DNA of 64,000 bases, taken from assembly GCF_015832195.1 (NCBI RefSeq), contig NC_052046.1:17848161-17912160 (forward strand), given 5' to 3'. The stretch is from Motacilla alba alba (lineage: Eukaryota > Chordata > Aves > Passeriformes > Motacillidae). Shown here piece after piece: positions 1 to 9,146 of this stretch. Position 1 is the first letter of the stretch; each line of letters starts with the position of its first letter. The position numbers were made by a program, and so were the translations under genes. The notes under the pieces are model-generated. The model searched no databases, was not told where the DNA came from, and saw only the letters and a list, made by a program, of their open reading frames with translations.

Positions 1-550
1 GATGACCTGGCAATAAAAGGAGTTCAGGTTGGTCAACTGCAACCTACTCCTCCTAAATCCATGCTGGCTGGGTCTGATACCCTGGCCATCCCGTCATCTA
101 TGTACTGTGTGATGACACTCAATATAAACTGTTCCATAACCTTATTGGGTACTGAGGTCAGGCTAACTGGCCTATAATTGCCAGGATCCTCCTTCCCACC
201 CTTTTTATGAAAGACAGTCACACTGGCCAGCTTCCAGTCCTCTGGAACCCCACCAGTGAGCCAGGACTGCTGGTAAATGATGGAGAGTGTCTTTGCAAGC
301 TCGTCTGCCTCGTCACCCTGGGATGGATCCCATCTGGGCCCATGGATTTATGAACATCCAAGTGGCTCAGCAGTTCTCTGGCTGCCTCCTCTTGGATAAT
401 GAGGGGACCATTCTGCTCCCTGACACCATCAACCAGCCCAGGAGGACAATTGTCCTGAGGACAAGCCATCTTCCCACTAAAGACTGAGACAAAGAAGTTG
501 TTAAGCACTTCCACCTTCTCCTCATCTGCAGTTACTGAGTTCTCTCCCAC
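1..550 (-). pseudogene. Broken CR1 ORF2: reverse transcriptase N-terminal part
   Basis: Two minus-strand frames together cover the start of a CR1 reverse transcriptase. The segment 550-218 contains EVLNNFFVSVFSG and then HKSMGPDGIHPRV, the approach to the polymerase fingers that is typical of CR1. The segment 221-33 contains GKEDPGNYRPVSLTSVP, the RT motif that follows in this family, and then KVMEQFI. A frameshift near 215-290 separates them, so no single protein can be made. The catalytic DD box would lie beyond the left edge of the window. The RT would have primed cDNA synthesis from CR1 RNA at a nicked chromosomal target. Confidence 0.85.
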
Positions 551-575
551 ATCCTGTAGAGAACAAAGGTTGGTC

Positions 576-581
576 TTACCC
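576..581. repeat. Left target-site duplication of LTR copy 1
   Basis: The six bases TTACCC lie immediately left of the LTR's TG and recur at 1288-1293. Skipping the insertion plus one copy restores a continuous CR1 reading frame, which supports this pair as the true duplication. Confidence 0.85.
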
Positions 582-1032
582 TGTCAGAATCCAGAACATC
601 CCTCTGGGTGTCCTGGATGGCCAGAGTCACTGGCAGGGGGCTCTGAGACCCTGGCATGCAGCCAAAGACGCACGTGGGGTTTTGATCTTAGTCCGTGGAG
701 CAAATTACTAACTCTGTATGAAGAATTACAAGCCAAACACACAAGTTTAGATAGCATAGTAGAAGTAGTCACGAAGTGAAAGGAAGGATTTTTGAGTGCT
801 GTACAGGGGGGTTTTAAGCATTGTATGCAGGGGTCCAAGTTTTGTACATGGGGGTCAGGAGTTCTAAGATGGAGGGACTTGGGTGTGTCCTGTCCTCTTT
901 CTTTCCCCTTCCTAGCCTCCATGTCTTTGGTGATGTTGGCACTCACAGATTGGTCTAGAGTAGAAAGTCACCATTCAATATAGATAGTAGTCATTGGGGA
1001 AAAGGTATAAACATGTAGTACGTAATGTATGA

Positions 1033-1039
1033 TATAAAA
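1033..1039 (+). promoter_or_regulatory. TATA box of LTR copy 1
   Basis: TATAAAA lies about 95-100 bases upstream of the LTR polyadenylation signal, the expected spacing of U3 promoter and R-region signals. Copy 2 has the variant TGTAAAA at the same place. Confidence 0.7.
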
Positions 1040-1133
1040 GATGGCACCAGCCCCCTGGGAGGGCAGTGTGCCTTTGTCTGATCTGCTGAACGGGCCACAG
1101 CAGTTCAGGAGAAGAATCTTTTAGATAACCTAC

Positions 1134-1139
1134 AATAAA
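1134..1139 (+). promoter_or_regulatory. Polyadenylation signal of LTR copy 1
   Basis: AATAAA in the R region of the LTR, conserved as its reverse complement at 3970-3975 in copy 2. This fixes the plus-strand orientation of copy 1. Confidence 0.7.
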
Positions 1140-1256
1140 CAACCTTGAGACCAGACAACAGAAGACTACTGAGTCTTTCTTTGAAGGCATGGGTTGGAGG
1201 AGGGACTTTTCCATCTTTTGGGGTCACCCCAATCCGGGACTGGAAACCCTGACATC

Positions 1257-1274
1257 TGGCGTCCCTGGGTGGGC
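1257..1274 (+). other. Retroviral primer-binding site complementary to tRNA-Asn
   Basis: TGGCGTCCCTGGGTGGGC starts two bases after the LTR end, the standard position of a retroviral primer-binding site. It is the exact reverse complement of the last 18 bases of vertebrate cytosolic tRNA-Asn(GUU), including the CCA tail, as I recall that tRNA. Such a site anneals the tRNA primer for minus-strand DNA synthesis. Its presence shows that 582-1254 derives from a 5' LTR rather than a simple solo LTR. Confidence 0.85.
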
Positions 1275-1287
1275 AGGAGACCCAACA

Positions 1288-1293
1288 TTACCC
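1288..1293. repeat. Right target-site duplication of LTR copy 1
   Basis: TTACCC, the match of 576-581. It lies 33 bases beyond the LTR end at 1254, after the primer-binding site, which is unusual. Confidence 0.8.
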
Positions 1294-2400
1294 TTCCTTT
1301 TGCCATTAATATATTTGTAAAAAGATTTTTTATTATCCTTTACAAAAGTTTCCAAATTAAGTTTGAACTGAGCTTTGGCCTCCTTAATTTTTTTCCGACA
1401 TGCCCTAGCAACACCCTTGAATACTTCCTCAGAGACCTAACCCTCTTTCCAAAGCTGATACATCCTCTTTTTATTCCTAAGTTCCTTCAAAACCTCATTG
1501 CCCAGCCAGGCTAGACATTTGCCTCATTGTCTCATCTTTCAGCACACAGGGACAGTCTGCTCCTGTGCCCTCAAGATCTCTGTTTTGATGCACACCCACC
1601 TTTCCTGCATTCCTTTGTTTTTAAGGGCTGCTTCCCAAGGAACTCTCTGAATAAGTCACCTAAACAGGCCAAAGTCTGCCCTCTGGAAGTCCAGTGTAAG
1701 AGTCTTATTGATGTTCCTTCTGATTTCACCAAATATCAAGAACTCTATAATTTCATGATCACTATGCCCCAAGTGGCCTCCAACCACCACATCTCCCACC
1801 AGCCCATCTCTATTTGCAAACAACAGGTCTAACATAGTCCCTCCCCTGATAGGCTTATTCACCAACTGCAACAAAAAGTTGTTCTCCACACACTCCAAGA
1901 ACTTCCTGGACTGCCTGTTTTCTCTGTATTAAGTTCCCAGCAGATGTCTGGTAGGTTGAAGTCACCTACAAGAACAAGGGCTGGTGATCCTGAATCATTC
2001 TTCAGCTGCTTACAGAATAAGTTGCCCACCTCTTCTTTGTGGCTGGTGATAACAGACTCCCAGTAGGATGTCAGTCTTACTGGTCTTTCCCCTAATTCTT
2101 ACCCAATGGCACTCAACCTCATCGTCATTTGTTTCAATACCTACGGCATCAAAAGCCTCCCTAGTATAAAGGACCACCCCTCCACCTCTTCTCTCTTTCC
2201 TGTCTCTTCCGAAGAGCTTGTAGCCATCCAGTGCAGAGCTGTGTGAGTCATCCCACCGTGTGTCTGTGATGGCAATTTCATCCTAGCTCTGCTGTTGCAC
2301 CTTGGCCTCCAGCTCTTCCTGTTTGTTGCCCGTGCTGTGCACATTGCACCTCAGCTGGGCTGCTGATTTCACTCCTAACTCGGGCTGACCACCTTTGAGC
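1294..2400 (-). pseudogene. Broken CR1 ORF2: endonuclease end and linker
   Basis: This is the upstream part of the same dead CR1 ORF2. The minus-strand frame 1898-1656 reads GGTMLDLLFANRDGLVGDVVVGGHLGHSDHEIIEF. The MLDLLF and HSDHE motifs are those of the C-terminal half of an apurinic-type endonuclease domain in CR1. The frame 2344-2141 and its neighbours cover the start of the endonuclease but are full of stops. Nearer the LTR, the frame just right of 1294 gives KSFYKYINGKRKG, the linker leading to the RT. Several frameshifts and stops show long decay. Confidence 0.8.
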
Positions 2401-2473
2401 CTGCTTCCAGAGAGCCCAGCTGCATCCCCTTCCCCCTTCAAACCTAGTTTAAAGCCCTCTCAAAGGTGGTCCT

Positions 2474-3539
2474 GATGTTAGTTCCCTGTCTTATGAGTGG
2501 GAAAATTAAGACTGAAGAGAATATGAGAAAAAAGCTGGAGCTTCTGTAAAATTGTTAAGGTGTTTTTAGGAGCAGACACAATTCTGTAGGGTCTGAGATT
2601 CAGAGGGCATCCTCTAAGTAACCCAGGGTGAAGGAGTGCACCTATCTAAAAGATGCATTGCTGCAAGAGTGGGGTAGGAGTGGGGAGAGAAGACAGAGCT
2701 CTCTGAGGAGGGGGAGCTGGTACTTGACTGAAATGGAGTAAAAAAAAATTATGCACAGTCTGGCCTAGGTCAACACTGGGCAGCCACAATATATGTTAAA
2801 CCTTTTTTTTTCTTCGCCTTTTGGTTTAGGTCGTATTTTTTGAGCTTTGTTTGTGTTTGGGTTTTTAGTTTATGTTTTTCTTTTTGCATTTTGTTTGTGG
2901 GTTTTTGTTTGTTTATTTCTGTTTTGGTTTTTCCTGAGATGTCATTTTTTGGTTTGTATTTGAATTTTTGGCTGCTATTAAAATTTCTGAAAGGCAGATG
3001 GCCTCACCTTTGAATTTTTAGTAGATTTTGTCATGCAGAAAACTGCCAACTGGTAGCAAAAAACCTGCCCAGAAGCTGCTCTGTTTAGACTGAGGGAGCA
3101 GGACATAGACAAGACACCTTCACGCATTAGGACTCACTGGCTTCCTTCCCCTATGCCCAAAGGCAGGTAGTGGCTACAGGTAGAGCTCGCTTCATAGAGT
3201 GAGGGTCGAGAGATAAGGCTGGAGCAGAATCTGCTCTAATGATGAGTGGAAAGCAGTTTCTGAATAGTGATAGCCAAGGGTGAAGAGGACTCTGCAGAGG
3301 CATAGCTCTCATGTCTGGGTGGTGGAAACAGCTGGGCAAAATGAAGGATGGTCAGCCTGGCTTTGTTGAGTAGAGGGGCTTCAGCAGTGGATTCAGCAGC
3401 TTGGCTGCAGCTGTGGATCAGGAGCTGGATCTGATCTGCCTGGTGGGGCTGTGGGGGCACGCAGGGGTAGAGCTGTGAGGAGAGACACTGACACCCCAGC
3501 TCAGAAACATGCTTGGGAAGAAGGAGCTGCTAGGAGAAG
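2474..3539. other. Spacer between the two head-to-head CR1 copies; no gene seen
   Basis: I recognise no coding or RNA gene here. The stretch holds a T/G-rich low-complexity block (2797-2990). The remainder, about 3000-3539, is ordinary sequence with no motif I can name. Confidence 0.5.
2797..2990 (+). repeat. T/G-rich low-complexity tract
   Basis: About 190 bases made almost wholly of T runs broken by G, with recurring TTTG and GTTTG words. There is no fixed period. Confidence 0.75.
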
Positions 3540-3850
3540 GACCAACCATATGAAATTCAACAAAGGTGGATGCCAGATTCTGCACCTGGGATGGGGCAGC
3601 CCTGGATGTACAGACAGACTGGGGAATGAGAGGCTGTAGAGCAGTGCCATGGAAAGGGCCCTGGGGCTCTGGTCCATGGCAAGTTGAACATGAGCCAGCA
3701 GTGCCCTGGCAGCCAGGAGGGCCAAGCGTGTCCTGGGGGCATCAGGGACAGCATCACCAGCCGGGCAAGGGAGGGGATTGTCCCGCTCTGCTCTGCACTG
3801 GGGCAGCCTCACCTCGAGTGCTGGGGGAACTTCTGGGTGCCAGAGTATAA

Positions 3851-3856
3851 GAAAGA
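3851..3856. repeat. Left target-site duplication of LTR copy 2
   Basis: GAAAGA immediately left of the LTR, repeated at 4530-4535 immediately right of it. Confidence 0.85.
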
Positions 3857-4529
3857 TGTGGGGTTTCACCCCCGGATTGGGATGACCCCGAAAGATGGAA
3901 AAGTCCCTCCTCCAACCCGTGCCTTCAAAGAAAGACTCAGTAGTCTTCTGTTGTCTGTTCTCAAGGTTGTTTATTGTTGGTTATCTAAAAGATTCTTCTC
4001 CCTGAACTGCTGTGGCCCGTTCAGCAGCTCAGACAAAGGCACTCTGCCCTCTCAGGGGGCTGGTGCTATCTTTTACATCATATATTACGACTACATGTTT
4101 ATACTTTTTCCCCAATACCTACTATCTATATTGAATGGTGACTTTCTACTCTAGACCAATCTGTGAGTGCCAACATCACCAAAGACATGGAGGCTAGGAA
4201 GGAGAAAGAAAGAGGACAGGACACACCCAAGTCCCTCCATCTTGGATCTCCTGACCGCCATGTACAAAACTTGGACCCCTGCGTACAAGGCTTAAAACCC
4301 CCCTGTACAGCACTCAAAAATCCTTCCTTTCACCTCATGATTATCTCTACTATGCTATCTAAACTTGTGTGTTTGTGGCTTGTAATTCTTCATACAGAGT
4401 TAGTAATTTGCTCCACGGGCTAAGATCAAAACCCCACGTGTGTCTTTGGCTGCATGACAGGGTCTCAGAGCCCCCTGCCAGCAGCTCTGGCCATCCAGGA
4501 CACCCAGAGGAGAGTCCTGGGTTCCGACA
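3857..4529 (-). mobile_element. Solo LTR of the same retrovirus family (LTR copy 2)
   Basis: A 673-bp LTR on the minus strand, exactly the length of copy 1 (582-1254). Its plus-strand ends are TGTGGGG and CCGACA, so it reads TGTCGG...CCCCACA. It is flanked by the 6-bp duplication GAAAGA at 3851-3856 and 4530-4535. There is no primer-binding site or internal sequence, so it is an ordinary solo LTR left by LTR-LTR recombination. AATAAA is present as its reverse complement at 3970-3975, and the TATA box has become TGTAAAA (4071-4077 reversed). It lies antisense within CR1 copy B. Confidence 0.9.
3970..3975 (-). promoter_or_regulatory. Polyadenylation signal of LTR copy 2
   Basis: TTTATT on the plus strand, AATAAA on the minus strand, at the position matching 1134-1139 in copy 1. 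Confidence 0.65.
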
Positions 4530-4535
4530 GAAAGA
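4530..4535. repeat. Right target-site duplication of LTR copy 2
   Basis: GAAAGA, the match of 3851-3856, directly after the LTR's terminal CA. Confidence 0.85.
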
Positions 4536-5706
4536 TACTAAAATATTAGAGTCTGAAGGACAGCAACAAAGATGGAGAGGGACCTTGAGGGGAAGCCATA
4601 TGAGGAACAGCTGAGGTCACTTGGTCTGTTCAGCCTGGAGGAGACTGAGGGGACACCTCACTGCAGACACAACTTCCTCATGAGGGGAAGAGGAGGGGCA
4701 AACACTTATCTCTGATGTGTGGTGAGCAGTGACTGGACTGAGGGAATGGTCTCAAGTTGTGTCAGGGAGGGCTTAGGTTAGATATTAGGAAAAGATTCTT
4801 CAGCCAGAGGGTGTTTGGGCACTGAAACAGCTTCTCAGGGAGGTGGCCACAGCAGTAAACCTGACAGATTTCAGGAGGTATTTGTACAATTCTGTCAGGC
4901 ACATGCTGTGACTCTTGGGGATGGGGCTGTGCAGGGCCAGGAGTTGGACTCAATTGTCCTTGTGGGTCCTTTTAAACTCAGTTTTTTTCTGTGGTTCTGT
5001 GACTGATGGAAGGTGAATGCTTACTGTTGCATAGGGCAGACTATATCTGGTGCAGGCATCAAATACCTGCAAGGGGATGAGTGGATGTCTGAGTACTTTA
5101 CAGGGTGTTTAAGCTCTGTGGATGAGTAATCATGGAAGCACGTGGAGGATATGTCTGTGAAATTCACTGGCTGAGCAGTGAATTTTGCTCAGTGGTGTGT
5201 GGATGGGGGAGGCAGGGAAGCTGAGCAAAGGAGCCTGGTACTGCCACAATTTCACTGTTAATTAAAAAAAAAAAAAAGATGATAGGACCCCTCTCTGCTA
5301 TATGAGGTAGCTATGAGGATTTACCAAACCAGGAGGGACAGATTTCATTAACCAATATGTTTCAAGCCTCAGCAAAGCTGAAACCTTTTGAACCTCTGAA
5401 ACGGTGGCAATCTTGGCAGGGCTGTGGTGGGACAGGGGAGCATGGTGGGGTTGGCTTTCCTGGGAGGTGAGCTGACAGACCTGATGGTAGGGGAGGTGAG
5501 TGCTGAATGGTTCGAGCCCCTTCTCCACAGATGATGCAGGGAGCACTGTGGACCCGGGAAAGGTATTTCATGGCAGTTCTAAGGTTAGGGGTGCCCTGCA
5601 GAACCAATATTCTGGCTGCTGTTGTCATCATGGGTCAGTGCATGGTGGGTGTGAGAAAGATCCCACTATTGTTGAAATTTCTTAATGAAATTTTCCAAAC
5701 AGTAGG

Positions 5707-5960
5707 ATAACATATATAAGTCAGTGCTGCAGAGGGCACTAGCACCACGTCACTCCCCTCTGCTTGTGTGTTAGTTACCTAGGCCTATCGATGTAATTCG
5801 AGCAGAAGGGAGGTTTTCGCAGTGGTGCCTGCCGGCTCCAGAAGCCAGAAGAGGGTGCTGCAGATCTTCTGCTTGTTCGGCTCCTACTCTGCTTACAGCT
5901 TTCGTGGAACTACTATTAATACGGTTTTGTTTTTCTCCACTAGTGTACCTAAGTAGACTA
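5707..5960 (+). promoter_or_regulatory. TATA motif with a local CpG cluster (possible promoter or LTR)
   Basis: A TATATAAG motif near 5713 is followed within about 220 bases by eight CpG dinucleotides (for example in ATCGAT, TTCGAG, GCCGGC, TTCGTGG and ATACGG). The surrounding DNA is CpG-poor. This could be an old promoter or the U3-R part of an LTR I do not recognise. I found no terminal TG...CA pair or target duplication, and no gene follows. Confidence 0.3.
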
Positions 5961-8900
5961 GGAATTTTTTAATACTTCACTGTGGCAGCACCTAAATGCA
6001 GAGAAATTACCATATTCATGGAACTACTCCACTTTGATGCAATACATGCCTGTACTCATAAAATGCATGAAATGGCAGTCTGTTGAAAGTTGGAATTTGG
6101 CTAATCATGTTCTTAAGCAGAACAGTCTGCATGGATAAGTCCGTTGTAAGTCAAGGAGGGAAAGACCTTTCTAACATATTTTTAGCTACACACACTCTCT
6201 GCATACAAGAACATTAGTTTAAAGAAAAGTTTATGGAAATAAAATCAGTTGCGTTCTCTGTTCTGCTGTGATTCTCCCCTGAAGTAAATCCCCTGTTTGA
6301 GGTTTGCAGGCTGTCTTATGTACTGCAATGATGCTGTTTAAAAGTTTGCAGTTAGGTTTGGGTAAAGCTGATGTTTTCCCGTTAAAACTTGTCCTCTTTC
6401 GAGATGTGCTTGCCAATTCACAATAGGACAGGTACTATTTTGCTTAAAAAAAAAACCAAACAGTTAAAATAGACAGCAGAAAAAGGCTTATTCTGATTCT
6501 GTTAATCACTAAAAGCTGACGCTAGAGGATGGAAAAGATGTAGTTGAAACATGCTCTCATTTTTGTATTTGCAGCTACATTGCTTCTCTTCAGAGCTGGG
6601 ATGATATGGCTTTCTATAGTCTGCAACATGCAGCTCACTTGTAGGAGTATTCTTTTCCAGTGGATTTTTTTAGGAGTTTTAGTCTCTGTCTTGCCCTGCA
6701 GATACTTGTTGGAAATGAGCCATGAGCACTTATAACAGGTTTTTGTAGCTTTTGGACAAAAATCTTCAATTTTGAGGGGCTAGCAATTTTGAGGCACCTT
6801 TAATTGGAGATGTAATTGCCTCATTCAGAGGTGGAGAGCAAATCGCTTGCTGTTCACCCATGGGAGTAACAGATGCAATGACTGAAAACACGACTTCATG
6901 ACTTGATTTTCAGCTCTTAATTAGAAGAAAATTTTGTTTAGCTATCCATACCTAAGAGAGTTAAGCAATAAGATGTGTTAATATACCAGACTGTCCTTAT
7001 GGATATGAGGCGCTACTGCCTCACTTCTTCAGGGAGGTGGTCAACACTTCTTTCTAGTTTCTTCTTTAATCAAACTATCGGAGAAGGAGATACTGCAGGT
7101 GTTTGTGTCCTCAGTTAAATGACCTTCAGTCCCTCAATCACATTTATAGGTAGTTGTGGACACCTTGTCCTGCTCTGTGGGGCTAGAGAGCTGCTTAAGC
7201 ATTTTTATAAATAAAAGCCATAGGCTATATGTGTAATGGAGGTCAAGCAATTACATAGCACAAATATCTTTTTTGATAGGGCTTTGGGAATTCATATAGG
7301 TCCAAGTGAAATAAAGGTGCCCACTCTTGTCTCTATCTCCTTGGAAAACAGCAGGTGTCCATCCAACAATGGGAAAGTAAATCCATAGACCTTTCTCATG
7401 TTACTTCTCTACTGGAGGAATTAATCCCCCATCTGACCATACAAGAGTTTTTGCTTTCTCTCTCATGCAAGTCTCCACTTTGTTCACCATTTAAATCAGG
7501 GCCCAGATTTTCACATCTTTGAAAATAGACCAACCCAAACCACAATTTCAAAGGGTAATTTGAAAGAAATTCTCTGCCTCATCTTCTTCCAGTTCTTTGA
7601 TTGCTTTTTTTTTTCCCTCTAAGAAGAGATTGGACATTTCAGTTCTACCTTCATTCAGCAGCAATACCCCAATACCAATATCCTCAAGTCTGAGGATTCC
7701 TCCCCATCATGCCAGAGGCAGAGCAGATTACATCTTTCACAGGTTGGTGCTAGCAGCAATGGTGCAGAGGCTGGGGTGTGCATGGTGGGTGCATCTCACT
7801 GCTCTAAGCAGATGGCATCACTGTGCAGCAGTGCTTGAGACAGAGCTGTACAGCAGAGGGAATTCTAACAGTTCCAGACCCATAAAATTATTTTCATTGC
7901 CTCTAAGACAGGCCCAAATCATTATTTTTTATAGGATAGAATATTTTGTAGTCTATCTTGCTCTACTGGTAAAGGCAGAATACATGAAGCACACTAAAAT
8001 ATGAGGGATCAGGGTGCTGAGACAGCAGGTGCTGGAAGGAAGACTCTTGGATTTACACTGGATGGACAATAGAGCAAGGTGAAATACAGGAGAGGTAACT
8101 AATTATCTCACCAATGTCACTGCATGATGTGATGTAATGTGCAGCTGGCTCTGAAGGTGAGAGTTTTAAGTAGTAAATAAAATTTTCTTCAGCTGAAGTA
8201 TTGAAGTTTTCTTCTTGTTAAACTTTTCATGACCTTGTCTTGGAGATGTAGCAAAAATATGAAATCTATTAAAAAGTACATTGTGAGTTTTTAAATTATT
8301 TCTTTTCTTATCCCATAGTAAACTCTTAAAACCAATATATCTGAGTGTGTGTGTATATGCATATATGTGGAATTCTTTAGTTGTATAACAACTCTGCGAA
8401 CAGATTGTATTTCAATCCTTAGTTCCTTTTTGAACCATCTCATTTTTTGTGGAATGTTTCATTTTTTTCTGCCTTCTCTGCTAAAGGACATACTGTTTAG
8501 AAGTTTAATGCTGTTGCTGTAGGCTCTAAGCCCCAGGTACCCAAAGGTACACAGGTGGTTGTAGTGGGAAGACCTGCACATTTTGCTGAAGGTGCTTGGC
8601 TCCACAACCTGAGGAAGTTCAGAGGAGTGCCTGACTGCAGCTTGTGCTGCTTTGTGTAAGCAGAATATGTCCTTATCCTCCCTCCAGGCTGGGACTACCT
8701 CTTGAGAGTAATAACAAGTTACTGTCTATATTTGTTACTGATTAAAATCCTGCCTTGATGAATCAAACTATAAATTCTCTTCTAAGGCCTGAGCACTCAT
8801 GGGTTATTTTCAAGTGTGGTAGGTATGGAATAAATAAATCTAAATGAGGATCTGGAAGAGAAGATTGGGTATTACTATGCTGTCTCCTTCCTGACCTAGC

Positions 8901-9067
8901 TATTCCATCACCTGCAGATGGCACCTGTGCAGGCATAATGCCTGCACGTCTCTCTGAAAGCCTCTCTTCAGTGGCTAGTTCTTGTGTTGGCCACTCATTT
9001 TCCAGTGTTACTTTACCACGCATTGGCTTTTAAATAAGGCAAGCAGTTCCCCTCAGAGAAGAGAGGC

Positions 9068-9146
9068 TGGTCTGTCCCTCTGCCACACCTCTGCCACACC
9101 TGGTCTGTCCCTCTGCCACACCTTTCTGCCACACCTCTGCCACACC
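9068..9146 (+). repeat. Minisatellite with TCTGCCACACC units
   Basis: The unit TCTGCCACACC recurs five times, arranged in two higher-order blocks each beginning TGGTCTGTCCC (9068 and 9101, period 33). The second block has an extra unit and a TT insertion. Confidence 0.9.

Larger units (their letters stand above)
582..1287 (+). mobile_element. Endogenous retrovirus LTR with attached primer-binding site (LTR copy 1)
   Basis: A 673-bp LTR (582-1254) begins TGTCAG and ends TGACA. It is followed by TC, an 18-base primer-binding site and 13 more bases ending CCCAACA. The 6-bp sequence TTACCC flanks the whole block at 576-581 and 1288-1293. A TATA box lies at 1033-1039 and AATAAA at 1134-1139, giving a normal U3-R-U5 order on the plus strand. 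The same LTR occurs inverted at 3857-4529 with the same length and, in the parts compared by eye, about 90% identity. A 6-bp duplication and a TG...CA-ended LTR suggest a class II (alpha/beta-like) element, but no internal gene is left to prove this. Confidence 0.88.
1..2473 (-). mobile_element. CR1 LINE (copy A), split by an LTR and running off the window
   Basis: This is a CR1-type non-LTR retrotransposon read right to left. On the minus strand the order is an endonuclease-like stretch (about 2400-1700), a linker, then the start of the reverse transcriptase (550 to 1). The reading frame is broken by stops and frameshifts, so the copy is dead. A 706-bp retroviral insertion (582-1287) interrupts it. 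When that insertion and one target duplication are skipped, the frame runs on from YINGKRKGK into the segment before 550. The right boundary is set where CR1-like sequence (a minus-strand TTTAAACTAGGTTTGAAGG motif near 2450) fades out. The RT continues past position 1, so the 3' end is not in the window. Family recognition is from CR1 motifs; the subfamily was not determined. Confidence 0.9.
3540..5003 (+). mobile_element. CR1 LINE 3' part (copy B), split by a solo LTR
   Basis: This is a 5'-truncated CR1 on the plus strand covering the C-terminal end of ORF2 and the 3' UTR. Near 3550 the frame reads MKFNKGGCQILHLGWG, the CR1 motif normally seen as LKFNKAKCKVLHLG. It is followed by GIVPLCSAL and the HLE-type stretch. 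CR1 sequence stops at 3856 and resumes at 4530 after the LTR. It ends with the family's 3' signature (GGACTCAATTGTCCTTGTGG near 4948) and two imperfect octamers of the TTCTGTGG/A type near 4988-5003. Many stops mark it as dead. The 5' boundary near 3540 is approximate. Confidence 0.87.

Noticed and set aside
584..946. 120-codon minus-strand frame across LTR copy 1
   Set aside because: It is antisense to the LTR, and in copy 2 the matching frame is broken by a frameshift near 4370-4420. It is a shadow of the repeat.
792..983. 63-codon frame in LTR copy 1, matched by 4126-4317 in copy 2
   Set aside because: The frame begins with TTG, not ATG, and the match between copies is explained by LTR homology. 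There is no evidence of a U3-encoded protein.
1257..1274. tRNA-Asn gene fragment
   Set aside because: Only the 18 bases complementary to the tRNA 3' end are present, two bases after an LTR. That is a primer-binding site.
3684..4154. 156-codon plus-strand frame
   Set aside because: It runs across the CR1/LTR junction at 3857 and reads the LTR antisense, so it is an accident of the insertion.
582..4529. A single provirus bounded by the two LTRs
   Set aside because: The LTRs are in opposite orientation, have different target duplications and enclose CR1 and spacer DNA, not viral genes.
5507..5710. Reading frame starting just after an acceptor-like CCCCTTCTCCACAG
   Set aside because: About 60 codons, no recognised content, and no matching donor or neighbouring exon.
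9068..9146. CRISPR-like array
   Set aside because: The repeats are directly adjacent, very short and in animal DNA, so this is a minisatellite.
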